Assembly: GCA_027575765.1 (NCBI GenBank)
Contig: JANBPT010000283.1
Coordinates: 1 to 48,053, forward strand
DNA: 48,053 bases
Direction: 5' to 3'
Source: Tieghemiomyces parasiticus
Taxonomy: Eukaryota; Kickxellomycota; Dimargaritomycetes; Dimargaritales; Dimargaritaceae
The stretch's first letter is position 1. The number at the start of each line of letters is the position of its first letter. The position numbers were made by a program, and so were the translations under genes. Below the pieces are notes generated by a model. That model was not told the origin of the DNA. It saw only the letters and a program-made list of their open reading frames with translations, and searched no databases. Below, piece after piece: positions 10,386-21,486 of this stretch.

Positions 10386-13300
10386 TTACAACGGGTTGAC
10401 CATCAGACGCGGGGCGATGTTCATGGACATGAGTTCCTGGAACAACAGCTTACAAGCGTAAGGAATATGAATCTGGGAGATCTGCGTGGTATTACGGCAC
10501 ACGCGACACTCGAACGCGTTCTTTTTGAGACTAGCGATCGCGATGAGGCCGCAGAGGTCGCACACGTGGACACGGTAGGCGTCGGACGCGTCAAACAGGC
10601 GTTCCTTCAGGAACTGGGCCACCCCGTGCGAGATCATGCAATCCCGCTCCATCTCCCCGAACCGCAGGCCACCGTCCCGCGACCGACCCTCGACGGGCTG
10701 GCGGGTGAGGATCTGCACGGGCCCGCGGGCCCGCGAGTGAATCTTGTCGTCCACCATATGCTTGAGACGCTGGTAGTACGTGGGGCCAAAGTACACCTGG
10801 GCGGTGAGTTTACGGCCCGTGTGGCCGTTGTACATGACCTCGAACCCTCGCTTTTGGTAGCCGTGCTCGGCCAAGGCGTTGGATACGGCCTCGACCGTGA
10901 CGTCCGTGAAGGGCGTGGCGTCGCCTTCGGACCCCGTGAGCGTCGATAGCTTACTGAGTAGACACTCTACCATGTGCCCAATGGTCATTCGACTGGGGAT
11001 GGCGTGCGGGTTGATGATGAGGTCGGGCGTGATGCCCTGGCCCGTGAAGGGCATATCCTCGGTACGGTACGTAATGCCAATGGTACCCTTCTGCCCGTGA
11101 CGACTAGCGAACTTGTCACCCATCTGGGGGACACGCGTACTGCGCACGCGCACCTTGACGAACTTAAGGCCCTCCTGATTCGTGGTCAGCATGACCTGGT
11201 CAACGATACCCGTCTCGGTACTGCGCAGTGGCGTACTCACGTCGCGCTTGGTGTGGGTGACCAGGCGTTGGCCCAGTTCGGTGGAGTGCTCAGCCAGCGG
11301 GGCCGTCTTGCCAATGATGATGTCGTCGCCCGACACACGGATGCCCGGCGCGATCAGACCGTCACCCTCCAACTTCTCGTAGGTCCCGTGCTTGAGCCGC
11401 ACCGTGTTGTCACGGCCGGGCTTCTCGAACGACTCCATGACCACCATGCCGAGCTTCTTCTCCTGGTCCATGTAGCTTCGGTAGAACAGACTGCGGAACA
11501 GACCGCGGTCGATACTGCTCTGGTTCATGATGAGCGAGTCCTCCTGGTTGTAGCCCGAGTAGCACAGGATGGCCACGACAGCGTTCTGGCCGGCCGGGAG
11601 CTCACGGAAACGGAGGTACTCCATGGACCGCGTGGTCGCCAGTGGCTTCTGCGGGTAGTACAGAATGTTGGCCAGGGTGTCCATGCGGGACTGGTAATTG
11701 GTCAGGTGGATACCCATGGCCTGCTTACCCATGGCCGACTGGTACGTGTTACGCGGAGACTGGTTGTGGTCCGGGAATGGGATGATACTGGCGCAGATAC
11801 CGAGGATCATGCTGGGGTGGATCTCGCAGTGGGTCCAGGTGTGCGAGTACAAGGACGACGACCCGCGCACGCGCGCCGTCGAGTCGCGCTCGGGCTCCTG
11901 GCTGTACCCGTGTTCAAACAGGGTCCGGGAGTCGCGTAGGTCCTCGGGGGTCATGCAGATCATGGCCGTTTCCTCCTCCTCGGCGTCCATGTACTCCATC
12001 ACGCCCGAGTGGATGAGCTCAGGCCAGGCATACGAGTCGCCCTCGTCGGTCACCGTGTTGATGAGCAGATTGATGTGCTCCTTGTTGATGAGCAGTCGGA
12101 GGTTCTCCACTACAAACAGCGGGCGACACACCCGACCGGCGTCGGTGCTGAAGCGCAGCTCGCGCTCGCGTGTGTCGTGCACAATGGACACCTCGGGGTC
12201 GATATCACCCTTGCGCCGCAGATCCTTGAAGGTGCGCACCAGGTCGGCGGGGCCCGAGTGGATGCCGGCCCACACACCGTTGACAAAGATTTTAGTGGCC
12301 CCGGCGATGTTGGTCGGGGACACTTCGTTCAGATTCTCCATGGCCCATTCCTCCAGCAGCTCAACAATGGGGGCCGCGGCAGTGCCCACGGTGACGTAAG
12401 ACATGAGGGCCAGGTTCTTGACCAGTCCACAGGCCTGGCCCTCAGGGGTCTCGGCGGGACAGACGATGCCCCAGTGGGTGTTGTGCAGCTGGCGAGGCTT
12501 GGCCAGTTTACCATCACGGCCGATGGGGGTGTTGCAGCGCCGCAGATGGGACAGCGTGGAGGCAAACGTGTACCGGTTGAGCACCTGTGACACCCCGGCA
12601 CGGGTCTGCATGGCCTTGGACTGCTCCCCCCAGTTACCGGTGGCCAGCGAGTACTTGAGCCCGTTGGTGATGGTCTGGGACTTGACGGCCAGGGTTAGGT
12701 TAAATTCGCGGCCCGAGTCAATGCACTTTTGCAGGTATTTGCTAATGTCCTTGGTGAGCTTGAGGAATAGGGTCTTGAAGAGTTGTCCCAACAAGGCGCC
12801 CGCCAGGTCCATACGTTTCTTGCCGTAGTGGTCGCGATCGTCCAGAGGGCGGCGCTCCAGGGCGGCCAGGAGCAGGCGGTGGATCATGTAGCCAAAGAAG
12901 AAAGACTTGCGCGTCTCGTTGTGCGGGTCAGTACCGATGTGTGGGAGGAACTCCTTCTGCAAAATGTCGGTGGCGTACTTGATGCGCTTGTCGCGGGTGC
13001 TGCCCAGGGTGCTACCGCGCTTGCCAATGTAGTCGAGGGCCACGTCTTTGTCCTGGATCACGAAGGCCTCCTCGATACAAGGCTTGAGCAGCTCGAGCAT
13101 GGCCGGGTCGTTGGTATCGTAGCAAATGTGCTCGAGCACGTCACGATCGGCAACCAGTCCAAGGGCGCGGAAGATGACCACGACGGGCACATCCTGGCGG
13201 ATATACGGGATGGTGGCCTTGATGCCCTGGTTTGAGCCGCGGTCGGTCTGGCGACCGTACATTTTGATAAAGACGGTGCTGGCCTTCTTGGACCCCTTCT

Positions 13301-14036
13301 CGGAGCAACTGCGGATCTCGGCGGTAAAGGTGTAGGGCGAGGGTGGGGCCTTGGCAAATACGTAGACGGTGTTGGTGGCCATGCGCTCCTGGGCGATCAG
13401 CACCTTCTCGGAGCCGTTGATGACAAAGTAACCGCCCTGATCATAGGGGCACTCGTTCACGGCGTGCAGCTCCTCGTCGGTCTTGTGTTTAAGTACGCAG
13501 TAGTCGGACCGCAGCATGATGGGCATCTTGCCGATGAACACCTTCATCATCTCCTCGGGAGACACGTCCTCCTTGATGCCGGCGCGCTCCATTTCGGTGA
13601 AGGGGTTCCGGCCCTGGTAGCGTGGGTCGTTGGGGTCAGCGGTGGTCACCCGGAGACCCATATCCATGTAGAGCGGGGCCGCATAGGTCAGGTTGCGCAG
13701 GCGGGCCTCCTGCGGGAACATGCTGTTGGTACTGCCGTCGGCCTCGGTCATGGTGGGCTTGGACAGATACACCTGCCCGAACTTGATAAAGTAGCGCTTG
13801 ATGAGCTCGCTGTCCACGGAATTGCCCTGGGTGGTGGTCTGGATGACCAGCTTGTGGTTCTCGTCTACCAACTCTTGCATCGTGTTCTGGATGAACTCGT
13901 CGAACGAGTCGAGCTGCTGGCGAACCAGGCCCTTCTCCTCAAAGAAGGACGAGATGACGGTCCAGCAGTCCTCCTGCGAGATCTCATCGTCCTGCTCGTA
14001 CTCGTACTCCTCCTGGTACTGGTCGGCGGACTCCAT
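10386..14036 (-). CDS. RPB2: RNA polymerase II second-largest subunit RPB2
   Basis: Catalytic-core subunit of nuclear RNA polymerase II. A single uninterrupted frame encodes 1216 residues, against about 1224 in budding yeast. Seen: acidic N-terminus ([18 protein letters not shown]), protrusion/lobe/fork regions, the hybrid-binding block with [20 protein letters not shown] (the EDS acidic pair near the active site), and [15 protein letters not shown] with its conserved Lys and Arg. Near the C-terminus there is a zinc site formed by Cys1159, Cys1162, Cys1177 and Cys1180 in CDLCGLI...ECRVC, then the clamp-anchoring [12 protein letters not shown] end. Codon use is strongly GC-biased. The lack of introns contrasts with the multi-exon neighbours. 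The gene is complete and no substitution was noted in the signature blocks. Confidence 0.98.
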   Translation of the reverse strand: MESADQYQEEYEYEQDDEISQEDCWTVISSFFEEKGLVRQQLDSFDEFIQNTMQELVDENHKLVIQTTTQGNSVDSELIKRYFIKFGQVYLSKPTMTEADGSTNSMFPQEARLRNLTYAAPLYMDMGLRVTTADPNDPRYQGRNPFTEMERAGIKEDVSPEEMMKVFIGKMPIMLRSDYCVLKHKTDEELHAVNECPYDQGGYFVINGSEKVLIAQERMATNTVYVFAKAPPSPYTFTAEIRSCSEKGSKKASTVFIKMYGRQTDRGSNQGIKATIPYIRQDVPVVVIFRALGLVADRDVLEHICYDTNDPAMLELLKPCIEEAFVIQDKDVALDYIGKRGSTLGSTRDKRIKYATDILQKEFLPHIGTDPHNETRKSFFFGYMIHRLLLAALERRPLDDRDHYGKKRMDLAGALLGQLFKTLFLKLTKDISKYLQKCIDSGREFNLTLAVKSQTITNGLKYSLATGNWGEQSKAMQTRAGVSQVLNRYTFASTLSHLRRCNTPIGRDGKLAKPRQLHNTHWGIVCPAETPEGQACGLVKNLALMSYVTVGTAAAPIVELLEEWAMENLNEVSPTNIAGATKIFVNGVWAGIHSGPADLVRTFKDLRRKGDIDPEVSIVHDTRERELRFSTDAGRVCRPLFVVENLRLLINKEHINLLINTVTDEGDSYAWPELIHSGVMEYMDAEEEETAMICMTPEDLRDSRTLFEHGYSQEPERDSTARVRGSSSLYSHTWTHCEIHPSMILGICASIIPFPDHNQSPRNTYQSAMGKQAMGIHLTNYQSRMDTLANILYYPQKPLATTRSMEYLRFRELPAGQNAVVAILCYSGYNQEDSLIMNQSSIDRGLFRSLFYRSYMDQEKKLGMVVMESFEKPGRDNTVRLKHGTYEKLEGDGLIAPGIRVSGDDIIIGKTAPLAEHSTELGQRLVTHTKRDVSTPLRSTETGIVDQVMLTTNQEGLKFVKVRVRSTRVPQMGDKFASRHGQKGTIGITYRTEDMPFTGQGITPDLIINPHAIPSRMTIGHMVECLLSKLSTLTGSEGDATPFTDVTVEAVSNALAEHGYQKRGFEVMYNGHTGRKLTAQVYFGPTYYQRLKHMVDDKIHSRARGPVQILTRQPVEGRSRDGGLRFGEMERDCMISHGVAQFLKERLFDASDAYRVHVCDLCGLIAIASLKKNAFECRVCRNTTQISQIHIPYACKLLFQELMSMNIAPRLMVNPL

Positions 14037-16724
14037 CGTGGGCTACAGGAGGAGGCGAGAAGACTGCTAGAGGCGTAGGTAAGGTGAGATAAAAGTGCCA
14101 GATGAGATGGATGGAGGAATGCAAAAACTAGGGATTAAAAGGACAGCGCAGCTAAATCTCGCTTTCTCTATCGTGGACTGGTGTGAGAATGGAAAAAAGG
14201 GAAATGTAAACTTGGACGGGATGCAGATCGGCCAGCGGAGCAGAGAGCATGAGCAGGTCGGAATCCACATGGCCTACCATTAAGTGAGAGGTTGAAGCGC
14301 GAGGGCGCGAGCGGAAACCGCCCCGGCCTCGCGGTCACAGTGGGCGACAACCGGCGCGCCTACCAACGCCCAGTTGCATCCCCGAGTTTTCGATGATGAC
14401 TACGCGCTATTTGTACCCCACATGGACACGGTATGGCCGCGAGGGAAAGGCTTTTGGCCCGAGAGACCATGGGCACCGCATGGCTGGTGCAGTGAGGTTA
14501 AATCACCTGCCAAGCAAAGGCCACGTTACAGGCTATAAATGGCGGCAGCAGCAGCAGCCGCTACCGGCTGACGATTACGCAGCCCACTGTGGCTTACTCC
14601 GCTGTAGGTTGTCGAAGCACTTAAAAGACCGACCTGAAGGATACTACACTGACCTCGCCGCCCCTTGCCGATTCGAGGGATCAATTTGCATCAACCCACG
14701 GGCCCTCCTTCCAGCTCTCGTACCGCCCAGTCCTCCCCTCCCCCGCACGTGGACAGAGAGGGGTAGAGGGGCGGCCCGATTATAGTTAATAGCGATACCT
14801 GGATCCAACCTGTTGGTTGTGGAGCCGTCCACACCATGGCCAGGTAGCGACACCCCACGATGGGACAATCTGACTAATCCCGCCAGGTTACTGAGTCTTT
14901 CCACCAATCCTGGCCCGACGCTTGAGACCAGGTGGGGGGGATAGGCAGCAGAGTGGAGGAGGGGAAGGAGATTGGGACACCACCCCTGCCAGATTGTTCT
15001 GGGGTTCATGGGCCTTGCTGAGAAGTTGGGACAGGGGGCATATCCGGGACGTTATCGGGCATTGCTAGGGTAGGGCCCTGAACTGGCACGGATGCGGGCG
15101 CAAGGGCGCAATCCACCGGCCCTCCCTGGACCAGATGCCAGAGTCGCTGGCCAGCAAATACTTCCCAGCTCAACAGCCACTTACTTGCACTCGGGAAGCC
15201 CCTAGCGTCGCAAATCACCGGCAGCCGCATTACCCCGGGCTCCCAATATATGCTAACCGCGTATAGTCACGGATTAACCGTGATGACGTCAAGGCAATCT
15301 TGGCGACCGGGCCAGCCGTGGCATTTGCTGGCTCGCCGCGGGGGGACAACTAGGCCCCCGGGTGGCTCCGTTGTGCTCCTGTGCACCGGTTCGGCCTGGC
15401 ACCCATGCATGACGATATGGTGACAGCTGAGCTGGCTCAGTGGCGCCCACTGGTAACTGTTGAGGCGCGGGATTTCCTAACCGGGCCATCCAGGTATGCT
15501 GCGGCAGGCTGACGCGCCGTCCATATGGGTGTTGTTTGAGCCGCCAGTCCGTGGCCATATCGGCGGGGTGGGTTCGCACGGCATGAGAAGTGTGGGCAGA
15601 TACTGGGCACCAGGCCAGTGCCAAAGCGGCCGGATAGTACGCGGGTCCTGCCGTCATGCTTGAGGCGAGCCGACGTGGCAGTGGTGGACTCGCAGGGTTC
15701 CAGGGCGGAAGACTAGGATGTGATGGTGGGAAGGGGCCAGTTGACACGACGTGCATACAGACAGAGGTTTATGAATCTGTGTCGGCAATGTAGAGGTCCA
15801 GGCAGCGGACAGGGCAGGAGGTGGGGAGGGGAGAGCGAAAGAAAGAGGGCGGTCACAAGGTCCTGTCCCCGGATCACCCCACAATGGCCGAGTATCCGCC
15901 GTCTTTTACGCCTTATAATGCACCCCGGGGCCTCCCTTGGTACTATATGCTGCCTTGGTCGGGGCGGTGGAGAGGAGAGAGGTGGGGGTGGAGGGCCCCA
16001 GGCCGCCTTCGATTTCGCGACACAGCGCTGGGCCCACCAGTGCCGCTAGCGTGGTTGTGCGGGATGGACAGGGAACATTTTCTCCACCACACCTTTCTAC
16101 TCCGTCGGCCCCTCTTCTCTTCCCCTTCCTCCTCTCCCGCCTTTTTGTTCCACACGAGGGGCCAGTGGCGGTTGTCGCGCGGCAGGTATTAAAGTCCGAC
16201 CTTGCGCCGCCCCTCTCCTTCTCTCGTTTTGTGCCGTCACCATCGCCACCACCCTCACTTCCCCCCCACCGCCCATCCTTATCTTTCTGTACGTCGCTAC
16301 TGCTGCATACGGCCCGCCGCTATTAGTTAGGATCCCCGCTTTATTTGCACCGACCCGCGTTGCCCTCCCGCTACTGCCCTACAGCCCGCACATTTACACG
16401 CACTACATACCCCGTTTCCCTGTTGCACTTAAACCGCCTTCCGTCCTGCACTTTTAGACCCCCTGCCCAACCGACTCTCCAAAGTCTTTGACTCGCTTAC
16501 TACTCCGTTCCAAACCTTCGACACCTGTGGCTTTCCAAAAAAAAGGCGTCCGAATTATCTTCCTTGACCATCCACCGTCCACCCGCGGCCAACTTTACTA
16601 ACTCCTCTGTTTGTCCGTGCTGAAATTATAGCCCTTAGCCCCCCTTCTGTTATTGGCCGTTGCCTGAGTATTCGCTTCGCCCGACTTTCAAACCCCGACG
16701 TACCTTTGTATTATTGACCCTACC
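14037..16724. other. 2.7-kb intergenic region, divergent promoters; no gene recognised
   Basis: Separates the RPB2 start (minus) from the unrecognised gene at 16725 (plus). About 16200-16720 is strongly C/T-rich, typical of a long fungal 5' leader for the downstream gene. A CRE-like palindrome with a neighbouring inverted repeat lies at 15267-15291. Several open frames of 100-155 codons overlap on both strands in the GC-rich part, but none shows a domain or continues through plausible splice sites. Confidence 0.5.
15267..15291. promoter_or_regulatory. Inverted repeat plus CRE-type palindrome (TGACGTCA)
   Basis: TCACGG-attaa-CCGTGA (15267-15283) is a perfect 6-bp inverted repeat, directly followed by the 8-bp palindrome TGACGTCA (15284-15291), the consensus full site for CREB/ATF-type bZIP factors. 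It is about 1.4 kb upstream of the gene at 16725 and 1.2 kb upstream of RPB2. The sequence match is direct; use as a regulatory site is inferred. Confidence 0.35.
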
Positions 16725-17777
16725 ATGTACGGCACCTCTCCCTCCCACGCCAACCTGGCGGCAAGTAATATCTCACTGGTCGACGCGGCAATGCCCAGCC
16801 ACACTTTAGCTCGCCGCAACACCATTGCTGGTCGTTATGTGGAATGCGCCACTTGCCGCACCCCGATTCCGGCCGACTCTCCGGGTTCGGGGTTCTGTAG
16901 CAACTACTGCCGAAACAGCCCCCAGGCTTCCATGATGGCCGCCTCCCGCGCCCAGCTGGTACCCTACGGCGGTCCCGGGCCCATGAACTCTGCCAGCGGC
17001 GTGCATTTACCACCATTGAATCCCTACGCCGCTAGTCGCGGTATGGCTGGAACTCGCGACGACCTGGCCCTGCTGGCCCCGCGCAACCCGCACATGGGTC
17101 ACCCGCCCCTGGCGGCCATGTCCCACGTTGGACCCCCGCCCATGTCCATGGCTGGCCCCGGGGCAATGTCCATGATGGGTCCCGGGGCGATGTCCATGGC
17201 GGGCCCCGGGGCCATGTCCATGATGGGTCCTGGGGCGATGTCCATGGCCGGCCCTGGGGCCATGGCCATGATGGGCCCCGTCCTTCCGCCGGTCCTTCCG
17301 CCGCCTCCGCGTCCGGCCCGCGTAAACGTCCACCCCAACAGCGTCCTAGCTGACGGATATGCCGGCCACCGAGTGTTTAGCCAGTCCCGCTCTACGTGTG
17401 AGCGGTCCGCCATCAGCAGTTTACCCAACGCCGAGCTGGAGGTGTGCGTCGAGTGCAACGGTTACCATCCCAAGGGCGAGCACCCCAGCCGCGCGGGCGG
17501 CATGATCGATTCCATCGCCGGGTCCATGAAGAAGTTTTACGGGGCTGTCACCAACAATAGTACTCTGGTCTTGGAGGGCTTAGACGAGCAGAACCGGGGA
17601 GAGCGCCGCAAGAAACACGCCGACACTATCCGTAATGTGGAGCGTGAACGGAACCGTACGGAGCGGAATATGCGCCGCGCGGAGCTTCATGCCACCCGCC
17701 AAATCAAACGGGTCGCTCGGCAGGAGGCCAGTATGGTCATGCAGGGCCAGGTTGGCGCCGCTAGCCGGTATCTGTAA
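16725..17777 (+). CDS. Unrecognised protein with Met/Gly/Pro octapeptide repeats and a four-Cys motif
   Basis: Single frame of 350 residues; I do not recognise a family. Near residue 42 is a CATC...CSNYC arrangement (CxxC, about 16 residues, CxxxC) that could bind one zinc ion. A second short CVEC pair lies near residue 243. Between them are six tandem octapeptides of the type (A/P)MSM(A/M)GPG at about residues 139-186. A Pro-rich stretch follows (LPPVLPPPPRP). The C-terminal quarter is basic and predicted helical (repeated RNVERERNRTERN-like pattern), ending in SRYL. A long C/T-rich leader precedes the ATG. Steady use of GC-ending codons supports a real gene. Location and role are unknown; an RNA- or nucleic-acid-associated scaffold is one possibility, but nothing proves it. 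Confidence 0.75.
   Translation: MYGTSPSHANLAASNISLVDAAMPSHTLARRNTIAGRYVECATCRTPIPADSPGSGFCSNYCRNSPQASMMAASRAQLVPYGGPGPMNSASGVHLPPLNPYAASRGMAGTRDDLALLAPRNPHMGHPPLAAMSHVGPPPMSMAGPGAMSMMGPGAMSMAGPGAMSMMGPGAMSMAGPGAMAMMGPVLPPVLPPPPRPARVNVHPNSVLADGYAGHRVFSQSRSTCERSAISSLPNAELEVCVECNGYHPKGEHPSRAGGMIDSIAGSMKKFYGAVTNNSTLVLEGLDEQNRGERRKKHADTIRNVERERNRTERNMRRAELHATRQIKRVARQEASMVMQGQVGAASRYL
17139..17282 (+). repeat. Coding minisatellite, six 24-bp units
   Basis: Six contiguous 24-bp units encode PMSMAGPG, AMSMMGPG, AMSMAGPG, AMSMMGPG, AMSMAGPG and AMAMMGPV. Alternating A/M versions make a 48-bp higher-order unit repeated about three times. All copies keep frame. It was read directly in the DNA. Confidence 0.9.
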
Positions 17778-18544
17778 GCGCCCGCCTTGACCACTCTCTC
17801 GCCAGGTCCTCACTTGGTGCCCTTCCCTACTACCGGATTTACCCTGCCCCTCCCCTCGGCCTAAGAAAACACGACCCCATTGTTTTTTGCCCTCCGCTTC
17901 ATCGCATGTCCAACCATCCGCCTATCTGGCACCTGCCCCCTGACGGCTGACCCCACAATACCCGCCCCTCCGCAGTTAATCCCAAACGAATGGAAGGGGG
18001 TCCAGCTCGCTTTGTTTTGGTCCGGTGACTCCTGAGATCCACCCTCCGTGCACTATACCTCGCTTGCACAGTTTACCGCCCCCCCTCCGATCCCTGCTCG
18101 CCACGAGGTGATCTCCCTCGCCCTTGTAAAACTATATCTTATATTTTCCGCCCTTTATCTTTTGCCGTGCCTGATTTTGGGTAGGGTCTGTTGGCCAATG
18201 GACCCCGATGGCTGCCTCACTGCATGGCACGTACTTTACTATGTCACTCCACTCTGTTGCACACGCTCGTTTCCGTCCACCTCATCCCGCCGATTGTAAG
18301 GGGGTGACGAGCCGGTTCATTCCATCCGCCGCCATACCCGCCCAATCATAAATACCTGATATACTACATGGTCCCAAATGCACCCTTAGAGATTTACTAA
18401 AACTACACCACACTAGAATCTTTTGGTATCGGGATGAGGAACACGACCAACGCGGAAAAGCACGGGTAAACGCAACCTATAATCGCCATTGACTTCTCTG
18501 CACACACCTTCCCCTCACGGCGGCACTTGGGCCTCGTTCAGTGC
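17778..18544. other. Convergent intergenic spacer
   Basis: Holds the 3' UTRs of the gene at 16725 (plus) and the HAD phosphatase (minus). C/T-rich on the plus strand to about 18300, then AT-rich. No gene, repeat or RNA gene recognised. Confidence 0.5.
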
Positions 18545-20453
18545 CTATCCAGAAACGGCCACATCATTGAAGGGCGGCAAACCGTATTTCTCGGGGTTAA
18601 AATCAGCCATGGATGTGATGACTTCGATGGCCCCGTGGTCCTCTGGAAGGCCGAGCTGAACTACATTGACGTCTGGGATCCACACGACCTGTGTAAAGCG
18701 ATGGAGATGAAGAGAAAGGGCGGTGTGTGTGGGAGGGGGAAGTTGTGGTGACCGTGGAGCAAAAGAAACCCGCAGTTAACCAGCAAGTCATCGTTGGAGT
18801 CATGAGCTTCCACAGCCAACCCCAGTAGCGTGCCAAATGTGACGCCACGGTCCAAGGCATGGAGTGCTCTTATCCTTGCCAAGAGGAGAAGAGAGAGAGA
18901 GACCGTGGGTGGGTGGTTTTTTAAACTTACGTGCATCCCGGCCCGTAACGCCGCCTTAACCCCGTTCAAGGCGTCCTCAAACACCAGACACTGGGACGCT
19001 GGTGGGTTGCCTAGTCGACGCTGGGCCTCCACAAAGATATCCGGGTGAGGTTTGCCCAGTTTGACGTTGGGATCGTCACCACAGGTGATGGTGTCAAACT
19101 GGGTGAAGAGGTCCTGGTTCTCCTGGGTCTTCAGCTTGAAGAAGGTCTCCGTGGAACTGGTGCCGACCTGTAAAGCATGGTGGTGTAATGGAATAAAATA
19201 CATTGCGAGACGTGTATGTACGCGGGGGGGGTAAGTGCCAAATGATAAGGGAGTCGGGGCGGGTGGCGCCGCCGCTGTCAACCTAATTGTCAGTATCGGA
19301 GTCACCGGGCACATGCCACTCGAACACTTACGGCGATGGGCACTCCAGAATTTTTCAAGTGGCGAATTAGGCGCTGATAATGGGGAATTACGTTGGTCGG
19401 TAAGTATGGAATGAAAAAATATATATGCATTGGTCCAGGATCCGACCAGCTTGGTACTGCCATATTCAGCGGTAAGGACCGGACCCCGGGGCCTAAGGTC
19501 TGAGGACGGAGCTGGCAGGCGAATACGGCGGAGACTTACCTCGACGCCAGGAAGTGGGCGGCAGGTGTGGAATTTGGCCAGCTGCATTACGGGGGCCATG
19601 GAAACCGGGGTATGATAAGTGTGAGACGAAGACTTGACACAGTATTTGTCAGATCTAGGTGCGAAGACACATAACCTGTCACTGCAAGGATTTAAATCCA
19701 TTCTTACCTGCAGCTCTCTGCTCTTCTGATAGTAATCGTCGTGACTAATCGGGGCACTTGTCTCCTCCAGAAGGGTACGGATGGACTGGTATGGTGGAAG
19801 GAAGAAGGTGCCTCTGGTCAGACTTAGTTCGCCCGTACGTGCCCACTATCCTGTGGCGCCATATCCTACCGGTTTAATTACACGGTACCACTCCCACTTA
19901 CGTCATGAGTGGTGCGCCCCATCAGCTTGATTTTAGTGTCCCAGCCGAAGGTGCAGCCCAGTGGCGTCAGGATCTCCTCTATAGTATGAAAGCGAGGGAG
20001 GGGATCAGATGTAGCGCCAGCCATACATGCGAGGGAGAGCGGGGTTAGTATGAGAGATAAAGGCTGTGCCTATAATGGATCGAACTCCGGTTACGTACAG
20101 TGGATTATATGACCCTTGTAAGGCCTACAGCCAATGACATTGGCCACATGTAATCCAGCGGAGGAGGAGAGGGTTGGCAGTTTGTGACTTACCGGTGACC
20201 TCTGTGTAGATACGCTCGGTGTCCTTGACGGCAGGAAGTACCGGCGGGGAGCGTAGCATGAGAACAGCCGATACATTTGCTAGGTTAGGCCCAGTTCTAC
20301 GCTGTATAGTAGCCAGGTCTGGCTATGGATGCTGCATCCCCAGAACCCTAGAGTGAGCAGGCGGGTAAGGCGTCAAAGACCTACGAGCAGGAGACCGTCC
20401 ATGTCGAAGATGCAGTGGGTGATCTTCGGGGTGGGGGAGTCAGTGGCTGTCAT
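18545..20453 (-). CDS. HAD-superfamily phosphatase, HDHD1/pseudouridine-5'-phosphatase-like, 8 exons
   Basis: A cytosolic HAD-subfamily hydrolase; animal relatives dephosphorylate pseudouridine-5'-phosphate, while fungal relatives act on small sugar phosphates. Exons: 20385-20453, 20193-20223, 19902-19978, 19708-19785, 19540-19581, 19332-19373, 18931-19167, 18545-18688. All donors are GTAAGT, GTAGGT or GTAAGA and all junctions keep frame, giving 239 residues, the usual family length. Seen: motif I with nucleophile Asp17 and Asp19 in FDMDGLLL|DTE, cap-domain helices, motif II VGTSS (114-118), motif III Lys152 in KLGKPHPDIF, and motif IV LVFEDALNGV (Glu177, Asp178). The C-terminal exon (VVWIPDVN...KYGLPPF) matches the family end. 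Exact substrate is not determinable. The gene lies in short exons spread over 1.9 kb, so single-frame gene finders would miss most of it. Confidence 0.88.
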
Positions 20454-20829
20454 GGTGGCAATGTGGGGGTGGGGCAGTGGCTAGGGTGACCAGCGGAGTA
20501 GAATGTTGTGGGTTATAGGCAGATTCTGAAAGATGACTTCGGATGGGGTGGGGAGAGGGCAGTAAGTCGGGCAATGCGGAAGGCCAGGACCCGGGTTCGG
20601 CGAGGTAAGCAAGGGTATTAGTCAAAGGGTGCATAGGCAACCAGAGCTGGCGGGGTTAGCTGCGTCGTTGTCGCGCGCAGTGGCGAAAAACCCACCACAG
20701 GGCTTGCACAGGAATAATGGTGTACAAAACAGTGCCATCCCGTGGGGTTGACTGCAGGTGACGGGATATATTGAGGCCAGGGTGGATGGAAGGGGTCGGT
20801 TAATCTATTATTATTTACGAACGAGTTTG
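20454..20829. other. Promoter-side spacer before transposon nest 1
   Basis: Upstream of the HAD phosphatase start and to the left of the nest. GC-moderate with CpG present, unlike the adjoining transposon DNA. No gene or defined motif seen. Confidence 0.5.
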
Positions 20830-21090
20830 CGCCATGTGATGATGGATATCATGCCACCAGTGTGTAGTATTCATGGTGCGTGTCCCATGAATTTTCATTC
20901 TGATGGAGGCAAATTTCGTGTTTAATAAGCCAAGCCAAGTCATTTGCATGTGCATCATTGAACATACAGCAAAGTGAGTAATAGCAGAATGGCCAAAGGT
21001 CAAGATTATCAGTACATTGTCTCCCAGCAGGCTGCAGTTATTCCACCCATTACTTAGATGAGCCTCTCTGTCCAGCTGACTCACCTTTAA
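20830..21090 (-). repeat. Dispersed repeat B, copy 1 (3' side of the Fanzor-like remnant)
   Basis: Read on the minus strand, this stretch aligns over its length with 35313-35545 on the plus strand. Shared blocks include TAAAGGTGAGT, GGAATAACTGCAGCCTGCTG, a GACAAYGTACT block and AATTTGCCTCCAT. In both nests B lies just downstream of Fanzor-like coding sequence, in the same relative orientation. One frame reads AHANDLAWLIKHEICLHQNE, which suggests part of B was once coding or a flanking exon. The AAAG|GTGAGT block looks like a conserved splice donor. Confidence 0.7.
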
Positions 21091-21094
21091 GCTG

Positions 21095-21226
21095 TGTGCT
21101 GATATTAGCCCCAAGTCTAATACCATACCAAAAGGCTATTCTACTATCACAGAATTCATGGCTCTGAAATAGCAGACTTGGACTTAACCTGGGGATAATC
21201 TAATGTGGTGGTTCCCAATCACCACA
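21095..21226 (+). mobile_element. MITE-like element, copy 1 (132 bp)
   Basis: Runs from TGTGCTGATATTA to CCCAATCACCACA and is closely similar throughout to the insertion inside the mariner transposase gene at 22090-22222. Homology stops within a few bases of the same termini in both places, which argues for a discrete mobile unit rather than a random duplicate. Its ends form an imperfect inverted repeat (TGTG-C/G-TGAT). No clear target duplication was seen at this copy. It interrupts the Fanzor-like remnant between its last recognisable coding block and repeat B. It contains no CpG. Confidence 0.65.
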
Positions 21227-21326
21227 TATGCCTTGGAATGGAGGTCAAGAGCTGCCCCCCATATCTCTTTGATTAATAGCTCTTGGGTGCCCACTTTAGG
21301 ATATGCTGGCAGAGGATCCACATATA

Positions 21327-21353
21327 CAGGTGCCTCAAATAATTGTGAGGTTT
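21327..21353 (+). repeat. Mariner 5' terminal inverted repeat
   Basis: Pairs with 22731-22757 on the opposite strand. It differs at one position in the first 24 bases, with a few more differences inward. Confidence 0.85.
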
Positions 21354-21486
21354 TTGAGTGGGAGGCCTCAGATTGCAGTGTTTCAGATGAAACCTAAGAG
21401 AGTCAATGATGCTGAGTCGATTGGTATAAACCACTCCAGGATTGAACCATTTTTGACTTCACAGCTTGCTTTTTTAACCGTCCATC

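Noticed and set aside
10056..14078. Long plus-strand open frames opposite RPB2 (up to 321 codons)
   Set aside because: Antisense shadows of a GC-rich, conserved coding sequence; no independent features.
20075..20095. B-box-like GAGTTCGATCC on the minus strand
   Set aside because: It lies in an intron of the HAD gene, has no A box at the right distance and no T-stem pairing.
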